Source of the DNA: a bacterium
GTDB taxonomy: Bacteria > Patescibacteriota > Minisyncoccia > UBA6257 > 2-01-FULL-56-20
Assembly (NCBI GenBank): GCA_021813155.1
Contig: JAKALK010000007.1
Span: 1 to 22,207 of the forward strand
Reading direction: 5' to 3'
Length of the DNA: 22,207 bases
Shown: piece after piece, positions 14,716 to 21,838 of the stretch
Layout: each line of letters starts with the position of its first letter
Numbering within the stretch: the first letter of the stretch is position 1
Translations under genes and position numbers: made by a program
The notes under the pieces: generated by a model
Databases searched by the model: none
The model's input: only the letters and a program-made list of their open reading frames with translations
Told to the model about the DNA's origin: nothing

Positions 14716-14721
14716 TATAAT
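14716..14721 (+). promoter_or_regulatory. -10 element TATAAT before the four-TM gene
   Basis: A perfect TATAAT ends 5 nt before ATG 14727, with TTAGAA (14694-14699) 16 nt upstream as a possible -35. It predicts a leaderless mRNA. Confidence 0.5.
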
Positions 14722-14726
14722 TTTTT

Positions 14727-15146
14727 ATGGAGAATCAAGTCCGATCATCGGTTTTGTACAAAACAATTGTAGTTATATTTTCTTTGGAGGCTATTTTTTC
14801 TTTATTCACTCTATTAAAACTTTTTAGAGAGGAAGGCTCGACGGTTATTTTGGTTATATTACTTTATCTGCCTTTAGTGATTCTTTATGCAATTGGAGTT
14901 TTACTTTTATGGAAGAATAGGATGCGCGGTTTGATCTATATTACTATTGTTTATTTATTAAGATTATTTACCCCATTTTTCTTTGATTTTTTCGTAATTG
15001 ATCGGTCCCAAAACTATCATCCTTTTTGGCCTTTGAATTTTTTTTCAGTAGGATTGTCAATTAATTTTTTCGTTAATGGGCTGTGTTTGCTTTTTGTAGT
15101 TGCATCTATTTTTTATTTGAGGCTGTATTTTCATAAGAGAGCTTAG
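14727..15146 (+). CDS. Small four-helix membrane protein, function unknown
   Basis: The 139-residue protein is almost entirely membrane embedded. Predicted helices lie at about 10-33, 38-62, 68-91 and 106-133. The short loops are basic on one side (WKNRMRG after the second helix, HKRA at the C-terminus), which puts the C-terminus in the cytoplasm. No motif links it to a known transporter or enzyme family that I recognise. It is richer in Phe, Leu and Ile, and its DNA richer in T, than its neighbours, as expected for its membrane content. The next gene starts 6 nt downstream, so the two are probably co-transcribed. Confidence 0.75.
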   Translation: MENQVRSSVLYKTIVVIFSLEAIFSLFTLLKLFREEGSTVILVILLYLPLVILYAIGVLLLWKNRMRGLIYITIVYLLRLFTPFFFDFFVIDRSQNYHPFWPLNFFSVGLSINFFVNGLCLLFVVASIFYLRLYFHKRA

Positions 15147-15152
15147 ATTGAA

Positions 15153-15743
15153 ATGATCTACATAAATGAGTGGTTGGCTAATCCGGTAGGGAAAGACAGC
15201 GACCCTTCGGCAAGCTCAGGGCGAGTCGGCGAGTTTGTGGAGATTTTTAATAACGGGAAGGTTTCAGTTAATCTTTCAGGATGGTATTTGAAGACGAAGG
15301 TGGCCACAAAAACAAAATTTGTCTTAAGCGGAGAGGTTGGGGGTGGAGGTTTTGCGGTTTTCAAGAAACCGGAGTTTAAAATTACGCTTGGCAATACTGA
15401 CGGCGAGTTGTTTTTATACGATGCTTCAGGAAAATTGGTTGATCACGAACAGTTTTTAAGTTTAGCACCGGAGGGGAAAAGTTACGCGCGGATTTCGGAG
15501 GGAGATTTTTTATGGACGGATCCGACGGCAGGGATGCCCAATAAATTTTTGGAACGGGGGGCGCTTATAGACAACACTTACCCAATAAGTGTGCCGCTTA
15601 ATAAATCTCTTGGCATTTTTGATTTTATTTTGTTAGCTTTAGGGGCGGCGGCGGTTTTGACCGGACTTATAATTTTTATATTAAAGAAAAATGAAAACTT
15701 ATCGAAGTTATTCTTCAGAGGAGACGAAGCTAATTGGCGCTAG
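15153..15743 (+). CDS. Lamin-tail-domain (LTD) protein with C-terminal membrane anchor
   Basis: Residues 1-134 match the lamin tail domain, an Ig-like fold found in bacterial surface proteins and extracellular nucleases: an opening YINEWLANPVG, then GEFVEIFNNG..SVNLSGWYL, and GNTDGELFLYDASGKLVD. A single hydrophobic helix (about 155-177) and a short basic tail (KKNENLSKLFFR) follow. There is no N-terminal signal peptide, and the stop of the previous gene in frame at 15144 prevents a longer start. The topology is therefore puzzling, because LTD domains usually act outside the cell. Residues 17-25 (DPSASSGRV) are encoded by a copy of the palindromic repeat found also in tsaE and fpg. The 3' end overlaps tsaE by 53 nt. 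Confidence 0.85.
   Translation: MIYINEWLANPVGKDSDPSASSGRVGEFVEIFNNGKVSVNLSGWYLKTKVATKTKFVLSGEVGGGGFAVFKKPEFKITLGNTDGELFLYDASGKLVDHEQFLSLAPEGKSYARISEGDFLWTDPTAGMPNKFLERGALIDNTYPISVPLNKSLGIFDFILLALGAAAVLTGLIIFILKKNENLSKLFFRGDEANWR
15203..15225 (+). repeat. In-gene palindromic repeat, copy A (in the LTD gene)
   Basis: CCCTTCGGCAAGCTCAGGG followed by CGAG, with CCCT/AGGG arms. Its last 13 nt (AGCTCAGGGCGAG) are identical to copy B in fpg. It is read in frame as PSASSGR. Confidence 0.7.
15677..15682 (+). promoter_or_regulatory. Possible tsaE -10 element TATATT
   Basis: TATATT ends 8 nt before ATG 15691, inside the end of the LTD gene. TTTTGA (15655-15660) lies 16 nt upstream. This is a weak candidate in AT-rich sequence. 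Confidence 0.3.
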
Positions 15744-16230
15744 GCTGGCGCGTTTGACTCTTCGACCAGTTCGACGGGCTCACGGCAGGCAAGGGTTTCG
15801 ACTGAGCCCAACCGAATGTCTTCAGGATGAGTGCGCTCTCATCCCTCGGCAGGCTCGGGATAAGTGTTCCCTTATTTTCGCGCTTAAGGGGGATTTGGGG
15901 TCAGGGAAGACGACTTTTACACAGGGTTTTTTGCGGGGTTTGGGAGTGCGCGCGAGAGTGAATAGCCCAACTTTTGTTTTGATGAAGCGGTTTAGGCTTA
16001 AAAACAAAAGGTTTAAGAATGTATATCACTTAGATTGTTATCGTGTAAAAAGACCAAAGGAACTTTTGAGTTTGGGTTTGAAAGGAATTTTTGATGATCC
16101 GAAAAATTTAGTTTTAATAGAATGGCCGGAAAGGATTAGTAAAATTTTGCCGAGGGGGATCTTGAGGATAGCTTTTAGGCATGGCAAGAAGGAGAGCGAG
16201 CGATTGATTTTATCGAACGGTTTAATATAG
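15691..16230 (+). CDS. tsaE: tRNA t6A biosynthesis ATPase TsaE with an extra repeat-encoded segment
   Basis: TsaE is the P-loop ATPase that, with TsaB and TsaD, makes N6-threonylcarbamoyl-adenosine at position 37 of ANN-decoding tRNAs. The 179-residue protein shows the N-terminal SSEETKLIGARLA helix (8-20), Walker A KGDLGSGKTT (66-75), NSPTFVLMKRF (91-101), the HLDCYRV motif (113-119) and LIEWPERI (142-149). Between residues 24 and 58 there is an extra segment (VRRAHGRQGFRLSPTECLQD and more) where TsaE normally has only a short turn. Its DNA is made of several palindromic repeat units, and the frame stays open. The start overlaps the LTD gene by 53 nt and is fixed by the conserved N-terminal helix. 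All key motifs are intact, so it is probably functional. Confidence 0.9.
   Translation: MKTYRSYSSEETKLIGARLARLTLRPVRRAHGRQGFRLSPTECLQDECALIPRQARDKCSLIFALKGDLGSGKTTFTQGFLRGLGVRARVNSPTFVLMKRFRLKNKRFKNVYHLDCYRVKRPKELLSLGLKGIFDDPKNLVLIEWPERISKILPRGILRIAFRHGKKESERLILSNGLI
15761..15864 (+). repeat. Composite in-gene palindromic repeat, copy C (in tsaE)
   Basis: About 104 nt of stacked repeat units. TTCGACGGGCTCA (15770-15782) faces the inverted TGAGCCC (15803-15809). GGATGAG-tgcgct-CTCATCC (15825-15844) is a perfect 7-bp hairpin. CCCTCGGCAGGCTCGGGA (15843-15860) is a variant of copy A. The whole block is translated in frame. Confidence 0.7.
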
Positions 16231-16257
16231 AATTTGGCTTAAGCCTTACCTAATAAT

Positions 16258-17268
16258 TTGAGCGGTTTTAATCAAGCCAAGAGAATATTGGAAAGAATTT
16301 CGGAGAGGCCTAGCCCCGAGGAGGTTTTGGGATTAGGACTTGGAGATATAGATCGGGCAGCGGAGGAATTAAAATATCCCGTTTATGACCTTGGGCCTTT
16401 TTTTGTTTTACAGAAATCAGCTTTAGGTTTATTAGAGAATAAACTAAAGAAACTTTTTTCTGAGCACGAAGAGAGTAAGCCAACTTATCTTGTTTTTGGT
16501 AGAGATGGGGCGATGATTTATGACGCGCTTTTCACAGTAGCGATGAAGGAGAATTTGGTCGAGCGGATCAAATTGGTCACTTTAAGTAAGCCTCAGGCTG
16601 ACGAATGGAGACGGGAAGCTGATCTGACTAAAAAAAATAAAATTAGGGATGGAATTTTGTGGTATCTAGCACAAGAAAGTATAACGTCTGAGAGTTTAGC
16701 AAAAGGCAATTTTGTTTTTATTGATTCTGGGAACGTGGGTTCAATGTTTAATTTTGTTTTGGAGATTTGCGGCACGAGTCGTGAGGCAATGGGAAATAGA
16801 TTAGCCGGTTATCTGATTTCGAGGGCCGACGCCTCTCCTTACAAGGAATTAGGCTGGTGGGCTGAGCCTCAAGATGAAGGTTTTTTTCGGGGGTTTTATC
16901 GCGAGTTTGTTAAGAACTGGGACGACTTGGAAGATTGGCCGGTCAATGTGGATGAGATGTATCTTTGGGGTTCGGCTAAGAAGTTAAACTGGGCCCTCGC
17001 GAGTTACTTGCACATTCAACCAAAGTATCATCGGAGGACGGCGGTGGTCGAAAAAGTTGGCGAACGGTGGATGTCTTTACCGAAAGAAAAAGACAGGCGC
17101 TACCCGCTTTGTGATAAAGAGCCATGGGAGCCTTCAAATATCACAGAACCAATTTGGCACCCTAATCACTCGACGGCAATTGATCCAGTAGCTTCAACGA
17201 AGCTGCAGATAATGACGGTTCAATATTTTTCTCAACCAGAGGCGAGGAGGAATGTTTTAAGGGTATAA
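16258..17268 (+). CDS. Unrecognised 336-residue protein
   Basis: I cannot assign this protein. It begins at TTG 16258, the only plausible start after the in-frame stop at 16240. Residues 1-60 are helical. Around 75-90 a hydrophobic strand leads into VFGRDGAMIYDAL, and near 155-175 another leads into FVFIDSGNVGSMFNFVL. This strand-RDG ... strand-DSGxxGS layout recalls Rossmann-like or phosphoribosyltransferase-like folds, including parts associated with some HAD/polysaccharide proteins, but it is not diagnostic. The second half is rich in Trp, Tyr and Pro (GWWAEPQDEGFFRGF; PIWHPNHSTAIDP) and has no membrane segment. It ends as the polA promoter begins. The whole is probably a soluble enzyme of unknown reaction. 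Confidence 0.75.
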   Translation: MSGFNQAKRILERISERPSPEEVLGLGLGDIDRAAEELKYPVYDLGPFFVLQKSALGLLENKLKKLFSEHEESKPTYLVFGRDGAMIYDALFTVAMKENLVERIKLVTLSKPQADEWRREADLTKKNKIRDGILWYLAQESITSESLAKGNFVFIDSGNVGSMFNFVLEICGTSREAMGNRLAGYLISRADASPYKELGWWAEPQDEGFFRGFYREFVKNWDDLEDWPVNVDEMYLWGSAKKLNWALASYLHIQPKYHRRTAVVEKVGERWMSLPKEKDRRYPLCDKEPWEPSNITEPIWHPNHSTAIDPVASTKLQIMTVQYFSQPEARRNVLRV

Positions 17269-17269
17269 T
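17264..17269 (+). promoter_or_regulatory. polA -10 element TATAAT
   Basis: A perfect TATAAT ends 6 nt before GTG 17276 and overlaps the stop codon of the preceding gene. No good -35 is seen. It supports the GTG start and predicts a leaderless mRNA. Confidence 0.55.
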
Positions 17270-17275
17270 ATTAAG

Positions 17276-19819
17276 GTGAAAACCTTATTTTTGATTGACG
17301 CCAACTCTTTGATTCATAGGGCGTTTCATGCTTTGCCACCACTTACGGGTCCCGGAGGCCAGGCAACTCAAGCACTTTACGGTCTTTCGAGTGTGCTTCT
17401 TAAGATCTGGCGGGAAGATAAGCCGGATTATGTAGCGGCGCTTTTTGATAGACCGGAGAGAACTTTTCGGAAAGAGAAATTTGAAGCATATAAAGCGCAG
17501 AGACCAAAAGCTCCAGACGAACTGGTTTCCCAGATTATTGAGGCCAGAACGCTTTTTGGGAAATTTGGGATCAGGACGCTTGAAAAACCGGGATTTGAGG
17601 CAGACGATCTGATTGCGACTTTAGCGACAAAATTTTCGGAGAGTGAAAAAGATTTGCAAGTAGTGATTTTAACAGGAGATTTAGACACCCTTCAGATTGT
17701 TCAGGGAGACAAACTTGTGGTTAGAACTTTCAAAAAAGGAATCAGTGAGACGATGATTTATAACGAAGAAGCGGTGAGAGAACGTTATGGTCTTAAGCCG
17801 AAGCAGCTTACGGATTATAAGGCGTTTGTAGGTGACCAATCAGATAATGTGCCGGGAGTTTCTGGGGTGGGGGAGAAAACAGCGACCAGCTTACTTCAAA
17901 AATATGGGGCACTTGAGAATGTTTACAGGAATCTTGATGCTGAACCAAAACTTGGGAAAAGACTTATTGGTACAGAAAGACAAGCTGAATTTTCAAAATC
18001 GTTAGTGGCCCTGGAGAAAAACGTTCCGATTGATGTTTCTCGCATTGAAGAACTTAAAATAATTGAGAATGGAAAGGATTTGGAAGATTATTTTGAGAGC
18101 TTAGGGTTTACCAGTTTAATTAAAAGGTTAGATAAAAGTGGTAAGGAAACTAAGTACAAGAGTGATAAGAAAGAAGTTGCTCAAGAGAATTCTATCCGCC
18201 AAAGTGCGAAAAAATTTTCTAGACAGGGTTTGATTTTTGGAGATTTACCTAAAGCAGAGGTGGGCGGCGATGAAGGTAAAATTTTTGTTTCCGAAAGTTC
18301 TTCAAATGAGAAAGATTTTGGTTCCGGTAAACTCAAGATCGGGTTTGAGCTTAAGGCATTATTAAAAGAACTTTGGGGCAAAGGTGAAGATATTTTGCCG
18401 CCGTATTTTGATTTAGGGGTGGCGTTTTGGCTTTTGGATCCTGATTTTAAGGATTACTCTCCGGAAGCAGTGATGAAAAAATTTTTAAAGAAAGGCTGGA
18501 GGGGAAATGCAGAGGATTACCGAGTGGCTTACGAGTTTTGTGATAAACAGATAAAGGAATATGATATGGAACCGGTTTTAAAGAATATTGAGATGCCGCT
18601 ACTTCGAATCTTAGCAGAGATGGAGCGAGAAGGAGTTTTTGTAAATACTCAAAAACTCAAAGTACTTGAGGAGAAAATTGATAAAGACGTGAATTTACTA
18701 GCTAACAAAATTTATGAAGTGGCGGGAGAAGAATTTAATATAAACTCTTCGCAGCAGCTTGGAAAAATTATTTTTGAAAAGCTGGGGGTGAATCCAAGGC
18801 TGGCGAAGAAAACGAGTGGCGGTAAAATTTCAACTAGAGAAGAAAGTTTGATGACTTTTAAAGGGGAACATGAAATTATTGATTTGATTTTGGAATATAG
18901 AGAGAACTTTAAAATTCAGACGACTTATGTAAAGCCGCTTTACGGACTTTTGGACGAGAATGGGAGGGTACATACGGATTTTGTGCAGACCGGAACGGGA
19001 ACGGGCCGCTTAAGCTCAAGAAATCCAAATTTACAAAATGTACCACAGGAATCAAAGTGGTCTCGAGAGTTCAGGTCCGTTTTTGAAGCTAAGAAAGGGT
19101 TTTCGTTTTTATCATTTGATTATTCGCAGATTGAGCTTCGAATTTTTGCGGCAGTAGCCGGGGACGATAAGATGATCGAGGCGTTTAAAAAAGGTATTGA
19201 TATTCACTCACTTACAGCTTCGAAGATTTTAGGGAAACCACTTGAAGCGGTGACGAAAGATGACCGGCGAGTGGCGAAGACATTGAATTTTGGATTGCTT
19301 TACGGGATGGGCGTTTCGTCTTTCGCAAAATCTAGCGGGTTGAAGCGCGATCAAGCAAAACAGTTTGTGGAGGCGTATTTTCGGGAATTTTCGGAGATTA
19401 GGGATTGGCAGGAGAGAACGAAACAAGAGGTTAGGAAGTATGGTTTTACTCGAACTCTTTCTGGGCGGAGAAGGTACTTGCCAGGAATAAATTCTTTTGC
19501 ACCACAAGTTGTGGCTGAGGCGGAGAGGGCAGCCATAAATCATCCGCTGCAAGGATTAGCGGCGGATGTTATGAAAATGGCAATTATCAAATCGCGGCAA
19601 GAATTGGAAAATAGGGGTTGGTGGGGAAACAAGGCACAGGCACTTTTATCAATTCATGATGAATTGTTGTTTGAGGTCAGCGATGATATTATAAAGGACG
19701 TCAGTAAGGTAATCAGGAAGACCATGGAGGAAGTTTTTAGGTTTTCAGTTCCACTTCGCGTAGAGGTTTTTTTAGGGAAAGACTTTGGCAATTTGGAAAG
19801 GCAAAGAAGCGATGAATAA
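17276..19819 (+). CDS. polA: DNA polymerase I, without an active proofreading domain
   Basis: Pol I removes RNA primers and fills gaps. The 847-residue protein starts at GTG. Its 5'-nuclease domain (about 1-270) has IDANSLIHRAF with Asp8, FEADDLIATLA, TGDLDTLQ and the helix-three-turn-helix GDQSDNVPGVSGVGEKTA. The middle part (about 290-430) is poorly conserved and lacks the DxE acidic residues of the 3'-5' exonuclease, as in Taq polymerase, so proofreading is probably absent. The polymerase domain has motif A DYSQIELR (Asp615), motif B RRVAKTLNFGLLYGMG (Arg664, Lys668) and motif C IHDELLFEV (Asp795, Glu796). The last 8 nt overlap the histidine kinase start, which suggests translational coupling. 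Confidence 0.96.
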   Translation: MKTLFLIDANSLIHRAFHALPPLTGPGGQATQALYGLSSVLLKIWREDKPDYVAALFDRPERTFRKEKFEAYKAQRPKAPDELVSQIIEARTLFGKFGIRTLEKPGFEADDLIATLATKFSESEKDLQVVILTGDLDTLQIVQGDKLVVRTFKKGISETMIYNEEAVRERYGLKPKQLTDYKAFVGDQSDNVPGVSGVGEKTATSLLQKYGALENVYRNLDAEPKLGKRLIGTERQAEFSKSLVALEKNVPIDVSRIEELKIIENGKDLEDYFESLGFTSLIKRLDKSGKETKYKSDKKEVAQENSIRQSAKKFSRQGLIFGDLPKAEVGGDEGKIFVSESSSNEKDFGSGKLKIGFELKALLKELWGKGEDILPPYFDLGVAFWLLDPDFKDYSPEAVMKKFLKKGWRGNAEDYRVAYEFCDKQIKEYDMEPVLKNIEMPLLRILAEMEREGVFVNTQKLKVLEEKIDKDVNLLANKIYEVAGEEFNINSSQQLGKIIFEKLGVNPRLAKKTSGGKISTREESLMTFKGEHEIIDLILEYRENFKIQTTYVKPLYGLLDENGRVHTDFVQTGTGTGRLSSRNPNLQNVPQESKWSREFRSVFEAKKGFSFLSFDYSQIELRIFAAVAGDDKMIEAFKKGIDIHSLTASKILGKPLEAVTKDDRRVAKTLNFGLLYGMGVSSFAKSSGLKRDQAKQFVEAYFREFSEIRDWQERTKQEVRKYGFTRTLSGRRRYLPGINSFAPQVVAEAERAAINHPLQGLAADVMKMAIIKSRQELENRGWWGNKAQALLSIHDELLFEVSDDIIKDVSKVIRKTMEEVFRFSVPLRVEVFLGKDFGNLERQRSDE

Positions 19820-21152
19820 TTCTTTTGAGCCTGAGAAAGTTAAACCAGTAGATCCTTTCGATGTGAAAAAAAGGATGCTTCTTTTAGTTTTACTTTTGCC
19901 TCTTGTGGCGGTAGCGTTTTTCGTTTTTCTTAAACTTCCTATCTTTTACGCTTTTTTAGTAGTCGGACTTTTGGTTTTAGTGGGGGTGGGTTTTGCTTTT
20001 GTGCTTTATGGGTTAGCCAAGGAGGTTTTTGATGTGAGATTAGAGCGGGATGAGCTTAGGAATGTGGTTTTGAGCTTAGAAGATGCAACGATTATTTACG
20101 ATAGGAATTTTAAGATTATATTTTTTAATCCAGCAGCCGAAGAATTATTTAATCTCAAAACTAAAGAAGCCTTGGGTTATACCATTAAACCGCAAGACGT
20201 GGAGAAGGCCAACTGGAAACGGTTAGCACAGGTGATTTTCCCGTCACTTGCTCCATCAATTGTGAGTCGTTCTAAGGCGGGAATTTACCCTCAAATCGTC
20301 GATCTTTCTTTCGAGGATCCAGATATGGAGCTTAGAATTATCACTTCGGTGATTAGCGATGCTCAAGGGGGTATCTTGGGTTTTATGAAAGTGATTCACG
20401 ATCGGACGCGGGAGCAATTTCTCTTGAGATCAAAGAGCGAATTTGTCACAGTAGCCTCTCACCAACTACGAGGTCCGGTGACGAATATCAACTGGGCACT
20501 CGAGTCGTTGGCGAAGGATCAGAATTTAAGTGAAGACAATCGCGGATTGGTTGATAATGCCTTTAAGGCTGGGCAGCAGCTTCTTAAAATTATCGAAGAT
20601 CTTATTAACATCGCTAAGATTGAGGAGGGGCGATTTGGTTATACTTTTGAACCAACCGATTTGGTTTACTTTATTAATAGTATTTTGGCGCAGGTAATGC
20701 CTCAAGCAAGGCGGGCGAGTATTAAAATTTATTTTGATCGACCCAAAGACCCCCTACCTCAAGTTTTGATTAATCAAGAGAAGATGATGATGGTGTTTTA
20801 CAACTTTTTAGATAACGCCATTCGCTACAATGTTCAAAATGGCGAGGTGATAGTTAAGGTAGAAATGGTGAAAGACGAGCCGTTTGTACAGGTAAGTATT
20901 CACGACACGGGAATTGGAATTCCACCGGAACAAGTGGGAAAGATTTTCGGGAAATTCTTTAGAGCGGAGAATGCGGTAAAGTTTCAGACGGAAGGGTCTG
21001 GTTTGGGCTTGTATATAAATAAGAACATTATTTTGGCTCATGGAGGGAAGCTTTGGGCGGAATCAGAGCTCAATCGCGGTACTACTTTTTATTTTACGCT
21101 TCCGACTAGCAGTGAGGTGATTCCGGACAGAGAGATGCCGATGACGGAATAG
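19812..21152 (+). CDS. Membrane PAS-domain sensor histidine kinase
   Basis: From ATG 19812 the protein has 446 residues. Two tightly spaced hydrophobic helices (about 22-41 and 43-68) form a hairpin with almost no outside loop, so sensing is probably in the membrane or by the cytoplasmic PAS domain (about 85-195; DATIIYDRNFKIIFFNPAAEELF). The HisKA H-box is SEFVTVASHQLRGPVTNINW with the phospho-acceptor His217. The ATPase part has the N box YNFLDNAIRYN (about 330-340), the G1 box HDTGIGIP and the G2 box GSGLGLY. No response regulator lies in the window. TTG 19785 in frame would extend it by 9 residues deeper into polA. ATG 19812, with GGAAAGG 10 nt upstream and an 8-nt overlap with polA, fits better. 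Confidence 0.92.
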   Translation: MNNSFEPEKVKPVDPFDVKKRMLLLVLLLPLVAVAFFVFLKLPIFYAFLVVGLLVLVGVGFAFVLYGLAKEVFDVRLERDELRNVVLSLEDATIIYDRNFKIIFFNPAAEELFNLKTKEALGYTIKPQDVEKANWKRLAQVIFPSLAPSIVSRSKAGIYPQIVDLSFEDPDMELRIITSVISDAQGGILGFMKVIHDRTREQFLLRSKSEFVTVASHQLRGPVTNINWALESLAKDQNLSEDNRGLVDNAFKAGQQLLKIIEDLINIAKIEEGRFGYTFEPTDLVYFINSILAQVMPQARRASIKIYFDRPKDPLPQVLINQEKMMMVFYNFLDNAIRYNVQNGEVIVKVEMVKDEPFVQVSIHDTGIGIPPEQVGKIFGKFFRAENAVKFQTEGSGLGLYINKNIILAHGGKLWAESELNRGTTFYFTLPTSSEVIPDREMPMTE

Positions 21153-21174
21153 GGAATAGGGAGTAGGGTTCAGG
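21147..21174 (+). repeat. Heptad direct repeat (GAATAGG, four units)
   Basis: GAATAGG-GAATAGG-GAGTAGG-GTTCAGG runs from the kinase stop codon into the gap before the HAD gene. Two units are identical and two are degenerate. Confidence 0.6.
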
Positions 21175-21184
21175 TTTTTTTGAG

Positions 21185-21838
21185 ATGATAAAGGCTTTAA
21201 TTTTTGATATGAACGGGGTGATTGTGGATGACGAGCCTTTGCATGAGCGAGCTTTTAAGGTTGTTTGCCGTGATTATGGCCATGATCTATCTCGTGATAC
21301 TTACAAGAAACTTTGCCTTGGGAAAACTGATCGAGATGGTTTTTTGAATATCATAAAAGAGTTTAATTTAAACGGAATTAAGGTTAACGAATTAGTATCA
21401 GCCAAATCTAAAGAATACGATATTTTGTCTAAAACCGGACTGATGCCAGTTGCCGGGGTTGTTGAGTTTATTAAAAAACACTCTAGGAATTATTTATTGG
21501 CGGTGGTGTCCGGTGCTTCAAGTAAAGAAATAGAAAATACTCTTGAGATTTTTAAGGTAAAAGATTTATTTAAAGTGGTTGTAGGGGCGGAAGATATTAC
21601 AAAAAGTAAACCCGACCCAGAGTCATACCTCAAAGCCGCGAGGCTTTTAAATATTGAGCCAGAGGAGTGTATTGTTTTTGAAGATTCGGTTAGTGGTGTA
21701 CAAGCAGCAAAGCTGGCTGGCATGAAGTGCGTGGCAATCACAACCTCCTGTACAAAAGGAGACTTAAGACTAGCTGATGCTTTCGCTGGGTCTTTTTTAA
21801 ATATTGATAAAGGTTTAAAGTCTATTATTGATGCCTGA
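21185..21838 (+). CDS. HAD-superfamily hydrolase, beta-phosphoglucomutase/phosphatase-like
   Basis: The 217-residue protein has a HAD core with a helical cap inserted after motif I, as in the beta-phosphoglucomutase-like group. Motif I is FDMNGVIVDDEPLH with nucleophile Asp8, motif II VVSGAS (Ser109), motif III KSKPDPE (Lys142) and motif IV VFEDSVSGVQAA (Glu166, Asp167). The second Asp of the usual DxDG, which acts as general acid/base, is Asn10 here. DxNG variants do occur among related sequences that I know, so the protein need not be inactive. Sugar-phosphate phosphatase or mutase activity is likely, but the substrate is not predictable. No ribosome-binding site is visible. The gene overlaps fpg by 8 nt and ends in TGA. 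Confidence 0.92.
   Translation: MIKALIFDMNGVIVDDEPLHERAFKVVCRDYGHDLSRDTYKKLCLGKTDRDGFLNIIKEFNLNGIKVNELVSAKSKEYDILSKTGLMPVAGVVEFIKKHSRNYLLAVVSGASSKEIENTLEIFKVKDLFKVVVGAEDITKSKPDPESYLKAARLLNIEPEECIVFEDSVSGVQAAKLAGMKCVAITTSCTKGDLRLADAFAGSFLNIDKGLKSIIDA

Noticed and set aside
15203..15864. CRISPR array or integron-type repeats
   Set aside because: The units are imperfect, irregularly spaced and inside coding frames, with no spacers, cas genes or integrase.
19785..19811. TTG start of the histidine kinase at 19785
   Set aside because: It lies deep inside polA without a better ribosome site. ATG 19812 has an 8-nt overlap typical of coupling and a weak SD.
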